From NCBI GenBank assembly GCA_965203305.1, contig OZ241874.1, forward strand, positions 3,764,354-3,828,353: a DNA stretch of 64,000 nt, in the 5' to 3' direction. Origin of the DNA: Bin80 sp965203305. Its GTDB lineage: Bacteria; Bacteroidota; Rhodothermia; Rhodothermales; Bin80. Below are positions 17,533 through 27,420 of the stretch, one piece after another. A program made the position numbers and the translations under genes. How positions within the stretch are numbered: the first letter of the stretch is position 1; every line of letters starts with the position of its first letter. The notes under the pieces were generated by a model. That model ran no database searches. It was not told the DNA's origin and was given only the letters and a program-made list of their open reading frames with translations.

Positions 17533-19011
17533 CTATCTCCGCCTGCCTTTTTTGCGAGATTTGGGCTTGGACCTCTGTTCGTGCTGTTGCCTGTCGGGGC
17601 GCATTCGCGCCTGATTCAGCTCGTCAATCAGCATTGCCATCAACTCCGGCTCTTCCTCTGCCAGCTCCTTCACCATCGGTACAAAACGAGCGAGACGCTC
17701 ACGCTCAAGACTGGTTTTAGCCCTCAGCTGCTCTTCCAAGACAACCGTGATTCGCTGTGCCGTGCGAGCGGCAGCTTCTTCTGGACTCGGCAATTGTCGT
17801 TTTTCCATCTGAATGTCAAATCTGTGTGCAATGGCTTTGAGTTTGGATTCTTCTTCCCAGGCAGCCAGCGTGATCGCTACCCCCGCCTTTCCCGCACGTG
17901 CAGTTCGGCCCGTTCGGTGAATGTAAAGCTCCGGTTCCAGTGGTACCTCATACTGGAATACATGACTCAGTTCCGAAATATCAATCCCGCGCGCTGCCAC
18001 ATCCGTGGCAACAAGGAGAGAAATGCGTCCCTGGCGTAACTGATGGATGACTCGCTCCCGTGCCCGCTGGGAAAAATCTCCACTGATTGCACCAATATTG
18101 AGTCCATAATTTCGCAGAAAATCCCCTAGGAAGGATACCTCCCGCCGCGTATTGGTAAAGATGATCGCGGAATCCGGATTCTCGAATTCTATCAGCCGGG
18201 ACAGTTCGCGAGCGCGTTCCATCGGATCTGGAACGACATAATAGCGGTGATCTATTGTCGCGACACCAACTCCATCTGCACTAAGCCCAAGAAATCGGGG
18301 ATCACTCAGAAACTCTTTTCCTAGCAGTCGCACCTTTGGCGGCATGGTTGCACTGAACATGCAGGACTGGCGATCATCGGGAAGATAGGACTTCAGGGCG
18401 GCCATCGCCGGATAGAACCCCATAGAGAGCATCTCGTCCGCCTCGTCCAGAATAAATGACCGCAGCTTCTTGAGTGTGAATGTCCGGCGTTCCAGATGAT
18501 CTAGGATTCGTCCTGGCGTACCAATCACAACCTGTGCCCCCTTGGACAGTCCTTCCGACTGCCTCCGATAACTGACTCCTCCGTAGACCAGAACGCCCCG
18601 AAGTTTTTCAGGCATCGGGTTGATGCGCTTGAATTCGTCATAAATCTGGCCAGCCAGCTCTCTGGTTGGCGTAAGTACAAGGGCCTGCGCCGCACGCACA
18701 GAGGGTTCCAGGCTGTCAAACAGAGGGAGCAGAAACGCCCCGGTCTTGCCCGAGCCTGTGCGGGATTGTACAATCAGGTCCTGCCCTGACTTCATACAGG
18801 GAATGGAATGCGCCTGAACGGGCATCAGACCTGGCCAGCCGCTCTTTGCAAATGCAGCATATGCCCCCTGCCCAAGCGTGTCCGGTGTCGCCTGTTTGAT
18901 TCCCGGGTCCAGTGCCGTAAAATTGCTCTCTGCCGCAGATTCCTTGCTGGCCTGCTGGGCCCGTGATGAAAAATCCAGATGTGTCTTGAACGGCTTGCTC
19001 ACAGGCTTCAC
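17533..19011 (-). CDS. DEAD-box ATP-dependent RNA helicase
   Basis: A 492-aa protein with all core motifs: QSRTGSGKT (Walker A), TPTRELAGQ, TPGR, LDEADEML (DEAD), SAT, and HRTGRTARAGK in the second RecA domain. It has a basic, disordered tail ending in RKKGRRR, as in the CsdA/RhlE group that unwinds RNA during ribosome assembly or decay. The start is GTG at 19011, overlapping the fabG stop by four bases (GTGA), so it is translationally coupled as the last gene of the fab operon. A piece of its 3' end is duplicated at 8867-8978. Confidence 0.93.
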   Translation of the reverse strand: MKPVSKPFKTHLDFSSRAQQASKESAAESNFTALDPGIKQATPDTLGQGAYAAFAKSGWPGLMPVQAHSIPCMKSGQDLIVQSRTGSGKTGAFLLPLFDSLEPSVRAAQALVLTPTRELAGQIYDEFKRINPMPEKLRGVLVYGGVSYRRQSEGLSKGAQVVIGTPGRILDHLERRTFTLKKLRSFILDEADEMLSMGFYPAMAALKSYLPDDRQSCMFSATMPPKVRLLGKEFLSDPRFLGLSADGVGVATIDHRYYVVPDPMERARELSRLIEFENPDSAIIFTNTRREVSFLGDFLRNYGLNIGAISGDFSQRARERVIHQLRQGRISLLVATDVAARGIDISELSHVFQYEVPLEPELYIHRTGRTARAGKAGVAITLAAWEEESKLKAIAHRFDIQMEKRQLPSPEEAAARTAQRITVVLEEQLRAKTSLERERLARFVPMVKELAEEEPELMAMLIDELNQARMRPDRQQHEQRSKPKSRKKGRRR

Positions 19012-19736
19012 ATAGATAAACCGCCATCAACACCGAGAACCTGTCCTGTAATATAGGATGCCTCCTCCGATGCCAGAAATAGCACAGGAGCTGCTATTTC
19101 CTCAGGCGTTGCAGTCCGGGAAGCCGGAATCATTCTCAGCAATCCCTCTTTCGCTTTTGGGTTCATTGCCTGTGTCATATCCGTCTCCACATATCCTGGA
19201 GCAACTATATTTACGGTGATTCCGCGTGCTGCCAGCTCTTTGGCCAGACTTCTGGTGAGACCAATCATCCCCGACTTGGAAGCGGCGTAATTTGCCTGCC
19301 CCCTGTTTCCAGTGCCTGCAAGCACGGAAGAGATATTGATAATTCGCCCGGAACGCTGCCTCATCATCGTCCTGTAAACCGCTCTGCTGTAATTGAACAC
19401 GCTTTTCAGGTTTGCATTCATAACCTCATCCCATTCGGACTCGCTCATGCGCATGAGCAAGTTGTCCCGCGTGATTCCGGCATTGTTGACCAGGACATCC
19501 ACCCCGCCCCAGGCCTGCACGATCTCCTGAACCGTCTGCTCCGCCGCCGTAAAATCCGCAGCATCACACGGAAATGCAAGCCCGCCAGTCTTCTCTTTCA
19601 ACTCTTCGGCAACTGCTGTACTGCTTCTGTAGGTAAAGGCAATCCGTGCCCCCTGACGGGCAAATGCCTCTACAATGGCCCGTCCGATGCCGCGAGTTCC
19701 GCCAGTAACCAGAATGCGGGATTCGTTAAACTTCAT
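19008..19736 (-). CDS. fabG: 3-oxoacyl-[acyl-carrier-protein] reductase
   Basis: A 242-aa classical short-chain dehydrogenase. It has the nucleotide motif TGGTRGIG near residue 11, NNAG at about 87, a catalytic Ser in ISSVLAG and the YAASK Tyr-Lys pair, and a C-terminal GGLSM. It reduces 3-oxoacyl-ACP with NADPH in the cytosolic type II fatty acid cycle. It lies 9 bp after fabD and overlaps the helicase downstream. With fabD, fabH and plsX beside it, the assignment as FabG rather than another SDR is secure. Confidence 0.95.
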   Translation of the reverse strand: MKFNESRILVTGGTRGIGRAIVEAFARQGARIAFTYRSSTAVAEELKEKTGGLAFPCDAADFTAAEQTVQEIVQAWGGVDVLVNNAGITRDNLLMRMSESEWDEVMNANLKSVFNYSRAVYRTMMRQRSGRIINISSVLAGTGNRGQANYAASKSGMIGLTRSLAKELAARGITVNIVAPGYVETDMTQAMNPKAKEGLLRMIPASRTATPEEIAAPVLFLASEEASYITGQVLGVDGGLSM

Positions 19737-19745
19737 GTCTTCCTT

Positions 19746-20687
19746 TCACTCTGCTAGAAATTCTTTCACCGCTTCTGCAGTGGAAACCGATATCACATCC
19801 GCTCCCCTCCCCAGTGTCTTGCGAACTAAACCATTTAGCACACGACCGGGTCCCACTTCAATAAATCTAAGATTTTCTGGCATATTCTGGAGCGACTGGG
19901 ACCAGCGCACAGGACTCGTTAGCTGCTCAAGCATTCTGGCCCGGATATGTTCTGGATCCAGAGCCGGCTGTGCTGTCACATTCAAGTAAATCGGACAAAC
20001 CGGAGGACGGAGCGTCACGGTCGCCAGCTCCTGGGCCAGTTCTTCCCGAGCCCTGGATACCAGCGGGGAATGGAATGCCCCGCTTACCGGCAACTGAATC
20101 AGCCTTTTTGCACCTGCCCTCGTCAATATCTCCTCTATTTCACGGAGGGCAGCCGTGTCCCCGGAAATCACAACCTGACCCGGCGCATTATAGTTTGCAC
20201 ATACAACAACATGTTCCGGGGAACTCACCTCCCTGCAGGCGGCGGTGATCACCTCTCCAGGCAACCCGATCACTGCTGTCATTCCCGCAGAGCGTCCCCT
20301 TCCTGCACTGGCCATAAGCTCGCCCCGGCGACGCACCAGACGCAACCCGTCTTCAAACGAAAGTGCCCCGCACGCATGCAGCGCACTGTACTCTCCCACA
20401 CTGTGGCCAGCAACAAGATCAGGGGCCAGCTCCAGGGCTGCAAAGACGGCAATTGAGTGGGTATAGAGTGCAGGCTGGCAGATGGCGGTGTTGGTCAGCT
20501 TTTCCAGTGCACGAGGATCCTCCTCAACACTCTGAAAACAGAGCTCCGTGAGCGGGAAACGAAGAACATCGTCCGCCACCTCAAAAATAGCCCGCGACAT
20601 GGGAATCTCGTCAAACAGGTCCCTGCCCATTCCGGCAATCTGAGATCCCTGCCCTGGAAACAAGGCTGCAATTTGCTTCTCAGCCAT
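19746..20687 (-). CDS. fabD: Malonyl-CoA:ACP transacylase
   Basis: A 313-aa protein with the LFPGQGSQ start motif, the nucleophile elbow GHSVGEYSA and the GAFHSPLV region carrying the catalytic His. It transfers malonyl from CoA to acyl-carrier protein, feeding chain elongation. It sits between fabH (14 bp upstream) and fabG (9 bp downstream) on the minus strand, in the standard plsX-fabH-fabD-fabG order. Length and motifs are normal. Confidence 0.96.
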   Translation of the reverse strand: MAEKQIAALFPGQGSQIAGMGRDLFDEIPMSRAIFEVADDVLRFPLTELCFQSVEEDPRALEKLTNTAICQPALYTHSIAVFAALELAPDLVAGHSVGEYSALHACGALSFEDGLRLVRRRGELMASAGRGRSAGMTAVIGLPGEVITAACREVSSPEHVVVCANYNAPGQVVISGDTAALREIEEILTRAGAKRLIQLPVSGAFHSPLVSRAREELAQELATVTLRPPVCPIYLNVTAQPALDPEHIRARMLEQLTSPVRWSQSLQNMPENLRFIEVGPGRVLNGLVRKTLGRGADVISVSTAEAVKEFLAE

Positions 20688-20701
20688 AAAAATGCACGCG
20701 T

Positions 20702-21730
20702 TTACAGTCTGTCATCTGCGGAAATTTTCTGCTCCAGATCATAGGCCCAGCGCAGGTATGTTGCTCCCCAGGTAAACCCGCCGCCGAATGCGGCAATCAC
20801 GAGATTATCTCCTTTTTTAAGGTCATTCTCCCAGTCATGGAGGCACAGGGGAATCGTGGCTGCAGTTGTATTTCCGTACCTGGAAATGTTCAGCATCACA
20901 CGCTCCGGGTCTAGATCCATGCGCCGCGCAACGGCATCAATGATACGCTGATTCGCCTGATGGGGAACCAGGTAACGGATATCCTCTCCCCGCAACTGAT
21001 TGCGTTCCATGATCTCTGCGGCAACATCCGCCATGCCCTTGACGGCAACCTTGAACACGGTCTGTCCCTCCTGGTGGATGTAATGCATTTTTTGGTCTAC
21101 TGTATCGTGCGTGGCCGGATTCAGACTGCCTCCGCCCAGCATGCACAATGCCTCCCAGCCCTGTCCATCCACATGAAGCACGGAATCTACAAGTCCGTAT
21201 CCATCATGATCTGCCTCCAGCAAGACTCCCGCAGCTGCGTCCCCAAAGAGTACACAGGTTTTCCGGTCCGTATAGTCTGTGATGCTGCTCATCTTGTCTG
21301 ATCCGATCACCAGCACTTTTTTTGCGCGGCCGCTCTCAATGAATCCAGCTCCGGTATTGAGGGCAAACAGGAATCCGCTGCATGCTGCCGACAGATCAAA
21401 TCCCCATGCGCCCGTCGCTCCCAGCTCTGCCTGAACCAGACAGGCTGTTGAGGGAAAGGCCATGTCGGGCGTGATCGTGGCAACAATAATAACATCAATC
21501 TCCTCAGCAGAAATCCCTCGCTTTTGTACAATCTCCCTGGCAGCTCGCACCGCCATGTACGAAGCACCTTTCTGCTCGCCTGCGAGAATGCGTCGCTCTT
21601 CTATGCCAGTCCTTGAACGAATCCAGTCATCCGTCGTGTCCACCATTGCGCACAGGCTTGCATTTGTCAGCCGGGTTTCTGGCAGATAATGGCCAACGGC
21701 GGTAATCGCTGCACACACTTCAGGGCCCAT
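20702..21730 (-). CDS. fabH: 3-oxoacyl-ACP synthase III
   Basis: About 342 aa from ATG 21730 (MGPEVCAAITAVGHYLPE). The frame extends further upstream but would overlap plsX. The catalytic triad is visible: Cys in DLSAACSGF, His in VPHQANQRI and Asn in GNTTAAT. The enzyme condenses acetyl-CoA with malonyl-ACP to start fatty acid synthesis. It starts 16 bp after plsX ends and is part of the same operon. Confidence 0.95.
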   Translation of the reverse strand: MGPEVCAAITAVGHYLPETRLTNASLCAMVDTTDDWIRSRTGIEERRILAGEQKGASYMAVRAAREIVQKRGISAEEIDVIIVATITPDMAFPSTACLVQAELGATGAWGFDLSAACSGFLFALNTGAGFIESGRAKKVLVIGSDKMSSITDYTDRKTCVLFGDAAAGVLLEADHDGYGLVDSVLHVDGQGWEALCMLGGGSLNPATHDTVDQKMHYIHQEGQTVFKVAVKGMADVAAEIMERNQLRGEDIRYLVPHQANQRIIDAVARRMDLDPERVMLNISRYGNTTAATIPLCLHDWENDLKKGDNLVIAAFGGGFTWGATYLRWAYDLEQKISADDRL

Positions 21731-21746
21731 GATCACGAGACATTGT

Positions 21747-22748
21747 TCAGGGAGCCAGAGCACGCTGGATCGCGCTGGTCAGATCGGCTTTGGCAGCGCG
21801 TGCAGCCAGGCTGATACACTGCTCCACCGCCCCTGCTGTTGTAGATCCATGCAGAACAAATACTTCCCCCTCAACCCCCAGCAGCGGACACCCTCCACCA
21901 TAATGCTCGGGATCAAACCGTTGCACGAACCCGGAAAGCACTTTCTTGAACAAGTCCACCTCGGACGATTCCGGCTTCTGCTTTGCGAGCTCCTGTTTGA
22001 TCATTTCCGGCACGGCTGTCATGAGGCTTTCTGCCAGTTTCAGGACGACATTGCCAACAAACCCGTCACACACAATGACATCTGCTCTTTGGTGAAAAAT
22101 ATCTCGTCCCTCCACATTCCCGATGAAATTCAAGTCTATGGCATTCACAAGCAGCTCGTGCGCACTTCGTACAAGCTCATTGCCCTTTGCGGGCTCTTCT
22201 CCCACACTCAGCAGCGCAATCCGTGGCTGTGCGATATCCATCATGATCCGGGCATACGCGGAACCCATTTTTGCGAACTGAAGCAAATGCTCCGGGCGGC
22301 TGTCCATATTGGATCCCACATCCAGAACCGTGCAGACCCCGGTTGTCGTTGGAAAGGGCGTGGGAATGGAAGGTCGAAACACGCCTGGAAGCCGTCCCAG
22401 TACAAAAATCGAGGCTGCCCCAATGGCTCCTGTGTTTCCTGCACTCAAGAAGGCATCCGCATGGCTCTCCTTGTGGCGTTTCAGCCCGACATGGATGGAC
22501 GACTGGCCTTTGGAGCGGACCGCTGCGACCGGGGAATCTCCCATTCCGATCACCTGCGGGGCATGGATGATTTCTATGTCGGACGGAGCCCCGTAACTGT
22601 CCAGTACAGGCTGAATCACATTTTCCGGGCCACAGAGCTGTACCTGAACTCTTCCCCTGGAAGACTCCACAGCATGTACGGCTCCTTCAACAATGACGGC
22701 GGGAGCATTGTCCCCGCCCATTGCATCAACTGCGACTCGTATTGCCAT
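21747..22748 (-). CDS. plsX: Phosphate acyltransferase PlsX
   Basis: A 333-aa protein starting MAIRVAVDAMGGDNAP, the family's N-terminal signature. It also has ADVIVCDGFVGNVVLK and GGCPLLGVEG further on. PlsX makes acyl-phosphate from acyl-ACP for membrane phospholipid synthesis. It follows rpmF by 35 bp and precedes fabH by 16 bp. Length is typical. Confidence 0.96.
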   Translation of the reverse strand: MAIRVAVDAMGGDNAPAVIVEGAVHAVESSRGRVQVQLCGPENVIQPVLDSYGAPSDIEIIHAPQVIGMGDSPVAAVRSKGQSSIHVGLKRHKESHADAFLSAGNTGAIGAASIFVLGRLPGVFRPSIPTPFPTTTGVCTVLDVGSNMDSRPEHLLQFAKMGSAYARIMMDIAQPRIALLSVGEEPAKGNELVRSAHELLVNAIDLNFIGNVEGRDIFHQRADVIVCDGFVGNVVLKLAESLMTAVPEMIKQELAKQKPESSEVDLFKKVLSGFVQRFDPEHYGGGCPLLGVEGEVFVLHGSTTAGAVEQCISLAARAAKADLTSAIQRALAP

Positions 22749-22783
22749 GGATCCTCCGCCAGATTCAGGGCAAACTCGTGGAC

Positions 22784-22978
22784 CTAGTCTTCATCCTGCT
22801 GCTCAACGATCTGACGGCCCCGGTACATCCCGCAACTGGGGCAGACTCGATGTCGCAATTTCAGATTCCGTCGCGAACAGCCGCAGTCTACAATGGCGGG
22901 ACTAGCAAGACCACCGTAATATACACTTCTGCGTTTGCGTGTACGGGATTTGGAATGTTTTCTTCTGGGGTTTGCCAT
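22784..22978 (-). CDS. rpmF: 50S ribosomal protein L32
   Basis: A 64-aa basic protein starting MANPRRKHSKSRTRKRR, with a CGCS...CPSCG zinc-binding cysteine set. The start is ATG 22978. It lies between yceD and plsX, the usual gene order that couples ribosome and lipid synthesis genes. The frame is open upstream of the start, but that part is not L32-like. Confidence 0.95.
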   Translation of the reverse strand: MANPRRKHSKSRTRKRRSVYYGGLASPAIVDCGCSRRNLKLRHRVCPSCGMYRGRQIVEQQDED

Positions 22979-22994
22979 CTTGGTAAAAGTTTGA

Positions 22995-23468
22995 TTATTG
23001 GGAGAGCTCCCCGCGCACTGCAAGCAAGGCAGACCAGCGCGGGTCAGCATCCGGGCCAGGAGCACCAAAAACAGTCTGAATTTGCAGATTCTCCGCATCC
23101 GGTGCCACTTTTCGGACGGGAATTGCCAGCAGCAGCAGATCCCGAATGACATCCGTCAGATCATATATCCGCTGTCCGTGATCAAGTTCAACAGGCTCTG
23201 TCATATCGTCTTCTGCAGTCTCCTGACCCGGGCGCAGGAGAAGGATTTTATGGGCGTTGGACACAGGGGCTGTAAATTCGCGCAGTGTACGATCACATGC
23301 AAGGCGAACCTCCGCGTGAACATCCAGCAAAACTCGCATTCCCTCGCCAGACTGTTCTGCCCTGAGGGCAACCCGAATATTTGAGAATTTCGTGTTACTC
23401 AACCCCAAATCCGAAGCAGAGGCTTCAAAGCTGCTATCCTGAGGTGCGGACAGATCTACCTTGAACAT
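22995..23468 (-). CDS. DUF177/YceD family protein
   Basis: A 157-aa protein immediately upstream (16 bp) of rpmF, the conserved position of YceD (DUF177). It contains the pattern of an acidic middle (PVELDHGQRIYDLTDVIRDLLLLAIP) followed by a C-terminal W-containing end (DPRWSALLAV), matching the family. YceD is linked to 23S rRNA/large-subunit maturation in other bacteria. It is probably the first gene of the fab operon. Confidence 0.85.
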   Translation of the reverse strand: MFKVDLSAPQDSSFEASASDLGLSNTKFSNIRVALRAEQSGEGMRVLLDVHAEVRLACDRTLREFTAPVSNAHKILLLRPGQETAEDDMTEPVELDHGQRIYDLTDVIRDLLLLAIPVRKVAPDAENLQIQTVFGAPGPDADPRWSALLAVRGELSQ

Positions 23469-24350
23469 TTGTACACTTTTCTGACGAGATAGCAGAGGTA
23501 TACACTGTGCCTGTGCCCCAGGTTTCCTGTCGGCAGGCCTGCCTGCTCTGGCATCTGCTTTCGCATGCGGAGTTCATTCCTCATCCCATTGGGAAGGGAT
23601 CTGTACGCAAATGGCGGGGATAGTGCTTTTTGCCTGTAGGGCAAGATGACGGCATGGCCGAATCTTCCGCAAATTCTGGACAGGAAAATATGGTTGGCCA
23701 GGCCGCGGAAATGTCCGCCAAGATCGTTTGCCATCAGTGGCAACAGGTGATAACTGCTCCATGGCAGGCAGCAGGGGTGGACAAGATAGGGAGAGAGCAC
23801 CCTGATTGTCATACAGTCATGCTGCGACAGCTTCTCTTCCTGGTATTTTGGCCAGGGCATGCATCCACCGCCAGAATTGGTTGCTGCAATTTTCAGGAGA
23901 CCTCCATATCAAGCACCCAGAGATCCCAAAATCTGCCACTCCGACAACCTGTACCGCACCTGGCCTTGCGTGAAATCCTGCCCCTCGGATTTTCCCTGTC
24001 AAACTTTAACAGGCATTTTTTTGATTGTGAATAAATTGTGAACAACATTTCTCTGAGCCCTGTCTTTCGCAGCTTCGAGTTGCATTTGTACGCTTTGGAA
24101 GGCAAATCTGGGTGGATATATTGCATTTTTGGCAAATTCTGTTCCACAAAGCCCACCATAGTTGGCATATTTGCCGTAATTTGAAAATACATCTTTCTGG
24201 TGATTTCGGCAATTTTTGTGGACAAGTTGTGAATAACTTCTGCAACATGTTTTTTCAGAGAGTCTTCAATCATTATATTTACAGCTCATCGTAACTTCTT
24301 CTCACCTCTGAATCTCAGGCGCAAGCCAACCAGTTCGTTTCTTTCTCTTC
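23469..24350. other. dnaA upstream region, probable oriC
   Basis: An 880-bp gap between the divergent yceD operon and dnaA. The right part is AT-rich and carries two pairs of DnaA-box-like 9-mers in the same direction: TGTGAATAA 24026-24034 with TGTGAACAA 24037-24045, and TGTGGACAA 24217-24225 with TGTGAATAA 24228-24236. Members of each pair are offset by 11 bp, about one helical turn. Two match the reverse of TTATNCACA exactly and two differ by one base. The left 500 bp has only short unsupported frames. Confidence 0.6.
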
Positions 24351-25748
24351 ATGGCTCATACCGCGGAATCTGTCTGGAGTGCATGCCTCGAAATAATTCG
24401 GGACAATGTCTCCTCCCAATGTTTTCAGACCTGGTTCAAAAAACTTGACCCTATAGACTTGACCGAAAACGATGGCGTATCAAAGCTGACAATCCGGGTG
24501 CCCGCTCCATTTCACTACGAATACCTGGAGGGGCAGTATAATCTGCTCCTTCGCTCCACTCTGACCCGGGTTCTTGGCGAGAAGAGCCAGTTCTACTATG
24601 AGGTGGTGGTGGTCCAGGACCCTGAGCCCGAAAGTACACGAACATCTTATCAGGTGCCTGCGTCAACAGGACAAGGTTCTAAAGCCGCCCTGCCGCAAAA
24701 AAACAGCAGCCATCAGACAAAAAGCAATCTGATGGAAAGCTACACATTTGACAAGTTTATCGTGGGGGACTGTAACAATTTGGCATACAGTGCTTCCAAG
24801 GCCATTGCCGAGTCTCCGGGCGGCACCGCATACAACCCTTTCCTGATCTATGGCGGAGTAGGACTGGGGAAAACACACCTGATGCAAGCGATTGGAAACC
24901 ATGTCCGGGAATGGAGTCCAGACAAGCGTGTTCGCTATGTTTCAAGCGAGCGGTTCACAAATAATTTTGTGCGGGCAATTCAGGAAAAACGGGCCCAGGA
25001 GTTTTCAGGAACATACCGGAAGATTGACCTCCTGATTATTGACGATGTGCAGTTCTTTGGAGGAAAAGAGAAAACACAGGAGGAATTTTTCTGCATCTTC
25101 AATGAACTTCAGCAGAATGGAAACCAGATTGTGCTGAGTGCGGATCGTCCCCCGAAAGCAATCAGCGGGATTGAGGAACGGCTGCTCTCGCGTTTCTGCT
25201 GGGGACTGCAGGCAGACCTGCAGCCGCCGGATCTTGAAACCCGAACCGCAATTCTGCTCCGCAAGGCAAAGGAAATGGGGCTCACCCTTCCCGTCAATGT
25301 GATTGATTATATTGCGTACAATATTACCAGGAATGTTCGGGAGCTGGAAGGAGCTCTGGTTCGTCTCCTGGCCCATGCAACCTATGCCAAACAGGAGATT
25401 ACACTAGATCTGGCAAAGCATACGCTGAAGGATCTGGTGCAGCGTCCTCATGCCATACTCTCCATTGACCGGGTCCAGAAACTTGTGTGTGACTATTTCG
25501 GAATTGATCAGAACCGGCTCCATGAAAAAACAAAAAAACGGGAGATCGTACAAGTACGCCAGCTGGCGATGTACTTCTGCCGGGAGCTGGATTATACCCA
25601 CAAGGCGATTGGACTCCAGTTTGGCGGGCGGGACCACTCCACCGTGGTTCACGCAGTCAGGAGTGTGAACAACCTTATTGAAACAGATGGCAACTACCGC
25701 AACCGGGTTGATGAAATCCGGCAAAAAGTCCACTTTATGTCTGACTGA
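24351..25748 (+). CDS. dnaA: Chromosomal replication initiator DnaA
   Basis: A 465-aa protein. Domain I is N-terminal (WSACLEIIRDNVSSQCFQTWF), followed by a linker and an AAA+ domain with GGVGLGKTHL (Walker A) and LLIIDDVQFF (Walker B). Domain IV has FGGRDHSTVVHAVR, the DNA-binding signature that contacts DnaA boxes. It initiates chromosome replication and is followed 15 bp later by dnaN. The leader has no Shine-Dalgarno (T/C-rich CTTTCTCTTC before ATG), as is common in Bacteroidota. Confidence 0.98.
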   Translation: MAHTAESVWSACLEIIRDNVSSQCFQTWFKKLDPIDLTENDGVSKLTIRVPAPFHYEYLEGQYNLLLRSTLTRVLGEKSQFYYEVVVVQDPEPESTRTSYQVPASTGQGSKAALPQKNSSHQTKSNLMESYTFDKFIVGDCNNLAYSASKAIAESPGGTAYNPFLIYGGVGLGKTHLMQAIGNHVREWSPDKRVRYVSSERFTNNFVRAIQEKRAQEFSGTYRKIDLLIIDDVQFFGGKEKTQEEFFCIFNELQQNGNQIVLSADRPPKAISGIEERLLSRFCWGLQADLQPPDLETRTAILLRKAKEMGLTLPVNVIDYIAYNITRNVRELEGALVRLLAHATYAKQEITLDLAKHTLKDLVQRPHAILSIDRVQKLVCDYFGIDQNRLHEKTKKREIVQVRQLAMYFCRELDYTHKAIGLQFGGRDHSTVVHAVRSVNNLIETDGNYRNRVDEIRQKVHFMSD

Positions 25749-25763
25749 ACCAATCTCATTTTC

Positions 25764-26897
25764 ATGAAATTTTCGACTTTAAGCACAGATCTTTACAGGG
25801 CGCTGGATACAGTGAGCGGTGCCCTTGCGTCCAAAGCGGACAAGGAAATTCTGAATTGCATCCTCATGGAGAAGAAAGGAAATCTTCTTGAGCTTCGCGC
25901 TACAGACCTCGAGGTGGCAATCCAGCACCGGGTTCCTGTAACATTTTCGGACAGGGAGAATCTGACACATGAAGTCGTTGCTGTTCCAGCCAAGCAGTTT
26001 CTGGAAACCTGCCGGGCACTTCCAGATGTCCCCATCACTCTGGAAGTTGAATCAAACTATAACATCATCCTGTCCCACGATGATGGCAGCTACAACTGGA
26101 GAGGGTTCAGTGGAGAGGAGTTTCCCCCGCTTCCTGTGATCGAAAATGCCCAGTCCGTCAAGTTTAACCGAGGCCGGCTGAGGTCTGGATTTAACCTGGT
26201 TGAATTTACCGTCGCAAAAGATATATCCCGTCCCGGAATGATGGGCGTTCTTTTTGAGATTGCCGGAGGATCGGCCCGTGTTGTTGCTACAGATGGCCAC
26301 CGGCTTGCGCGATGCATTTTCAAGAACTATGAGGGGAAACTGGATCTCCGTGCGCTGGTCCCCCTGAAGGCTTTTCAGCAAGCGACACGGATTGAAGGGA
26401 CCGATGAGTGCACGGTTCATGTCACCGAGAATCACATAGCCTATGATTTCGGTGCTACTCTTGTGATCGGTACGCTGATCAACACATCATTCCCCAACTA
26501 CGAGCGTGCAATCCCGGACGAGAACGACAAGATTCTGCATGTGAACCGGGAAGAAATTTCCAATAGCGTGCGCCGGGTGAACTTCTTTGCTTCCCAGAGC
26601 TCCAATCACATCGTGCTGGACTGCATGGAGGACCAGATCAGGATCAATGCGCGGGATCTGGAGCGTTCCAGCAAAGGGGAGGAAACGGTACTCTGTGAGT
26701 ATCGCGGCGAACCTACGCAGATCGGATTCAATGCACAGTATCTTCAGGAGCTGCTCCGGCATCTCCCGGCTGAGGAAATTTCCATGTCCATGGGGATCTC
26801 CAGCCGTGCTGCCCTCCTCAGACCTGTACCACAGGGCGAACTAGAGGATGTGACGTACCTGATCATGCCGATCATGCTCAACAAAATTGAAAAATGA
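25764..26897 (+). CDS. dnaN: DNA polymerase III subunit beta (sliding clamp)
   Basis: A 377-aa protein with three clamp domains, including VVATDGHRLAR in the middle and a C-terminal YLIMPIML that forms part of the partner-binding cleft. The dimer encircles DNA and tethers polymerase III. It follows dnaA by 15 bp, the canonical origin-proximal pair. The usual recF partner is not next to it. Confidence 0.97.
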   Translation: MKFSTLSTDLYRALDTVSGALASKADKEILNCILMEKKGNLLELRATDLEVAIQHRVPVTFSDRENLTHEVVAVPAKQFLETCRALPDVPITLEVESNYNIILSHDDGSYNWRGFSGEEFPPLPVIENAQSVKFNRGRLRSGFNLVEFTVAKDISRPGMMGVLFEIAGGSARVVATDGHRLARCIFKNYEGKLDLRALVPLKAFQQATRIEGTDECTVHVTENHIAYDFGATLVIGTLINTSFPNYERAIPDENDKILHVNREEISNSVRRVNFFASQSSNHIVLDCMEDQIRINARDLERSSKGEETVLCEYRGEPTQIGFNAQYLQELLRHLPAEEISMSMGISSRAALLRPVPQGELEDVTYLIMPIMLNKIEK

Positions 26898-27150
26898 GCT
26901 GATGGCTTTCAGAAACGATTAACAACAAGTTATGCGATCCTATGGGGGTATGAATGGAGGGAAGCATAACATAACCTGCGGTTATCTGTGGAATGATGGA
27001 GCATAGTTCCAAACCCATGAGCTAGCTGAGCAAATGCGGTTTGCAGAGGCATTGGAACTGGTTGGGTATAAGAGTAAATTAAAGCGTCTGGAAGGAAAAC
27101 CAACCAGAGTATGGATCCATCCAAAATAGCCTGTTATTTCGCTTTTCTGA

Positions 27151-27420
27151 ATGCTTCCTGTATTGATTACGATTGAACGCAAAAGCAGTGAAGATCAAAG
27201 ATCTATTGCTAAAGAGGATTCATGGCAATCACAAGTTCTGCAGTATTTCCCAAGTCTTACAACGCGTTTGATCTGTCAGCATGATTCCGAATACGGATGG
27301 CAGATTCAACACAATGAGCTTCAGCTGGGGAAGTCTGAACTGTGGCATGAATTGCCGTCAGAAAAGACACAGGATGCAATGAAAGTGATCTGGAAGTTCC
27401 TTCGATCAATCAGCAAATGA
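27151..27420 (+). CDS. Small protein of unknown function
   Basis: An 89-aa protein (MLPVLITIERKSSEDQ... ending WKFLRSISK). No family is recognised and there is no signal peptide. Its stop overlaps the start of the next gene by four bases (ATGA), which is typical of a translated, coupled operon and is the main support for it being real. Confidence 0.5.
   Translation: MLPVLITIERKSSEDQRSIAKEDSWQSQVLQYFPSLTTRLICQHDSEYGWQIQHNELQLGKSELWHELPSEKTQDAMKVIWKFLRSISK

Noticed and set aside
23456..23860. 134-aa minus-strand frame upstream of dnaA
   Set aside because: Overlapping alternative frames, no motif, and low plausibility of amino-acid composition; kept as intergenic.
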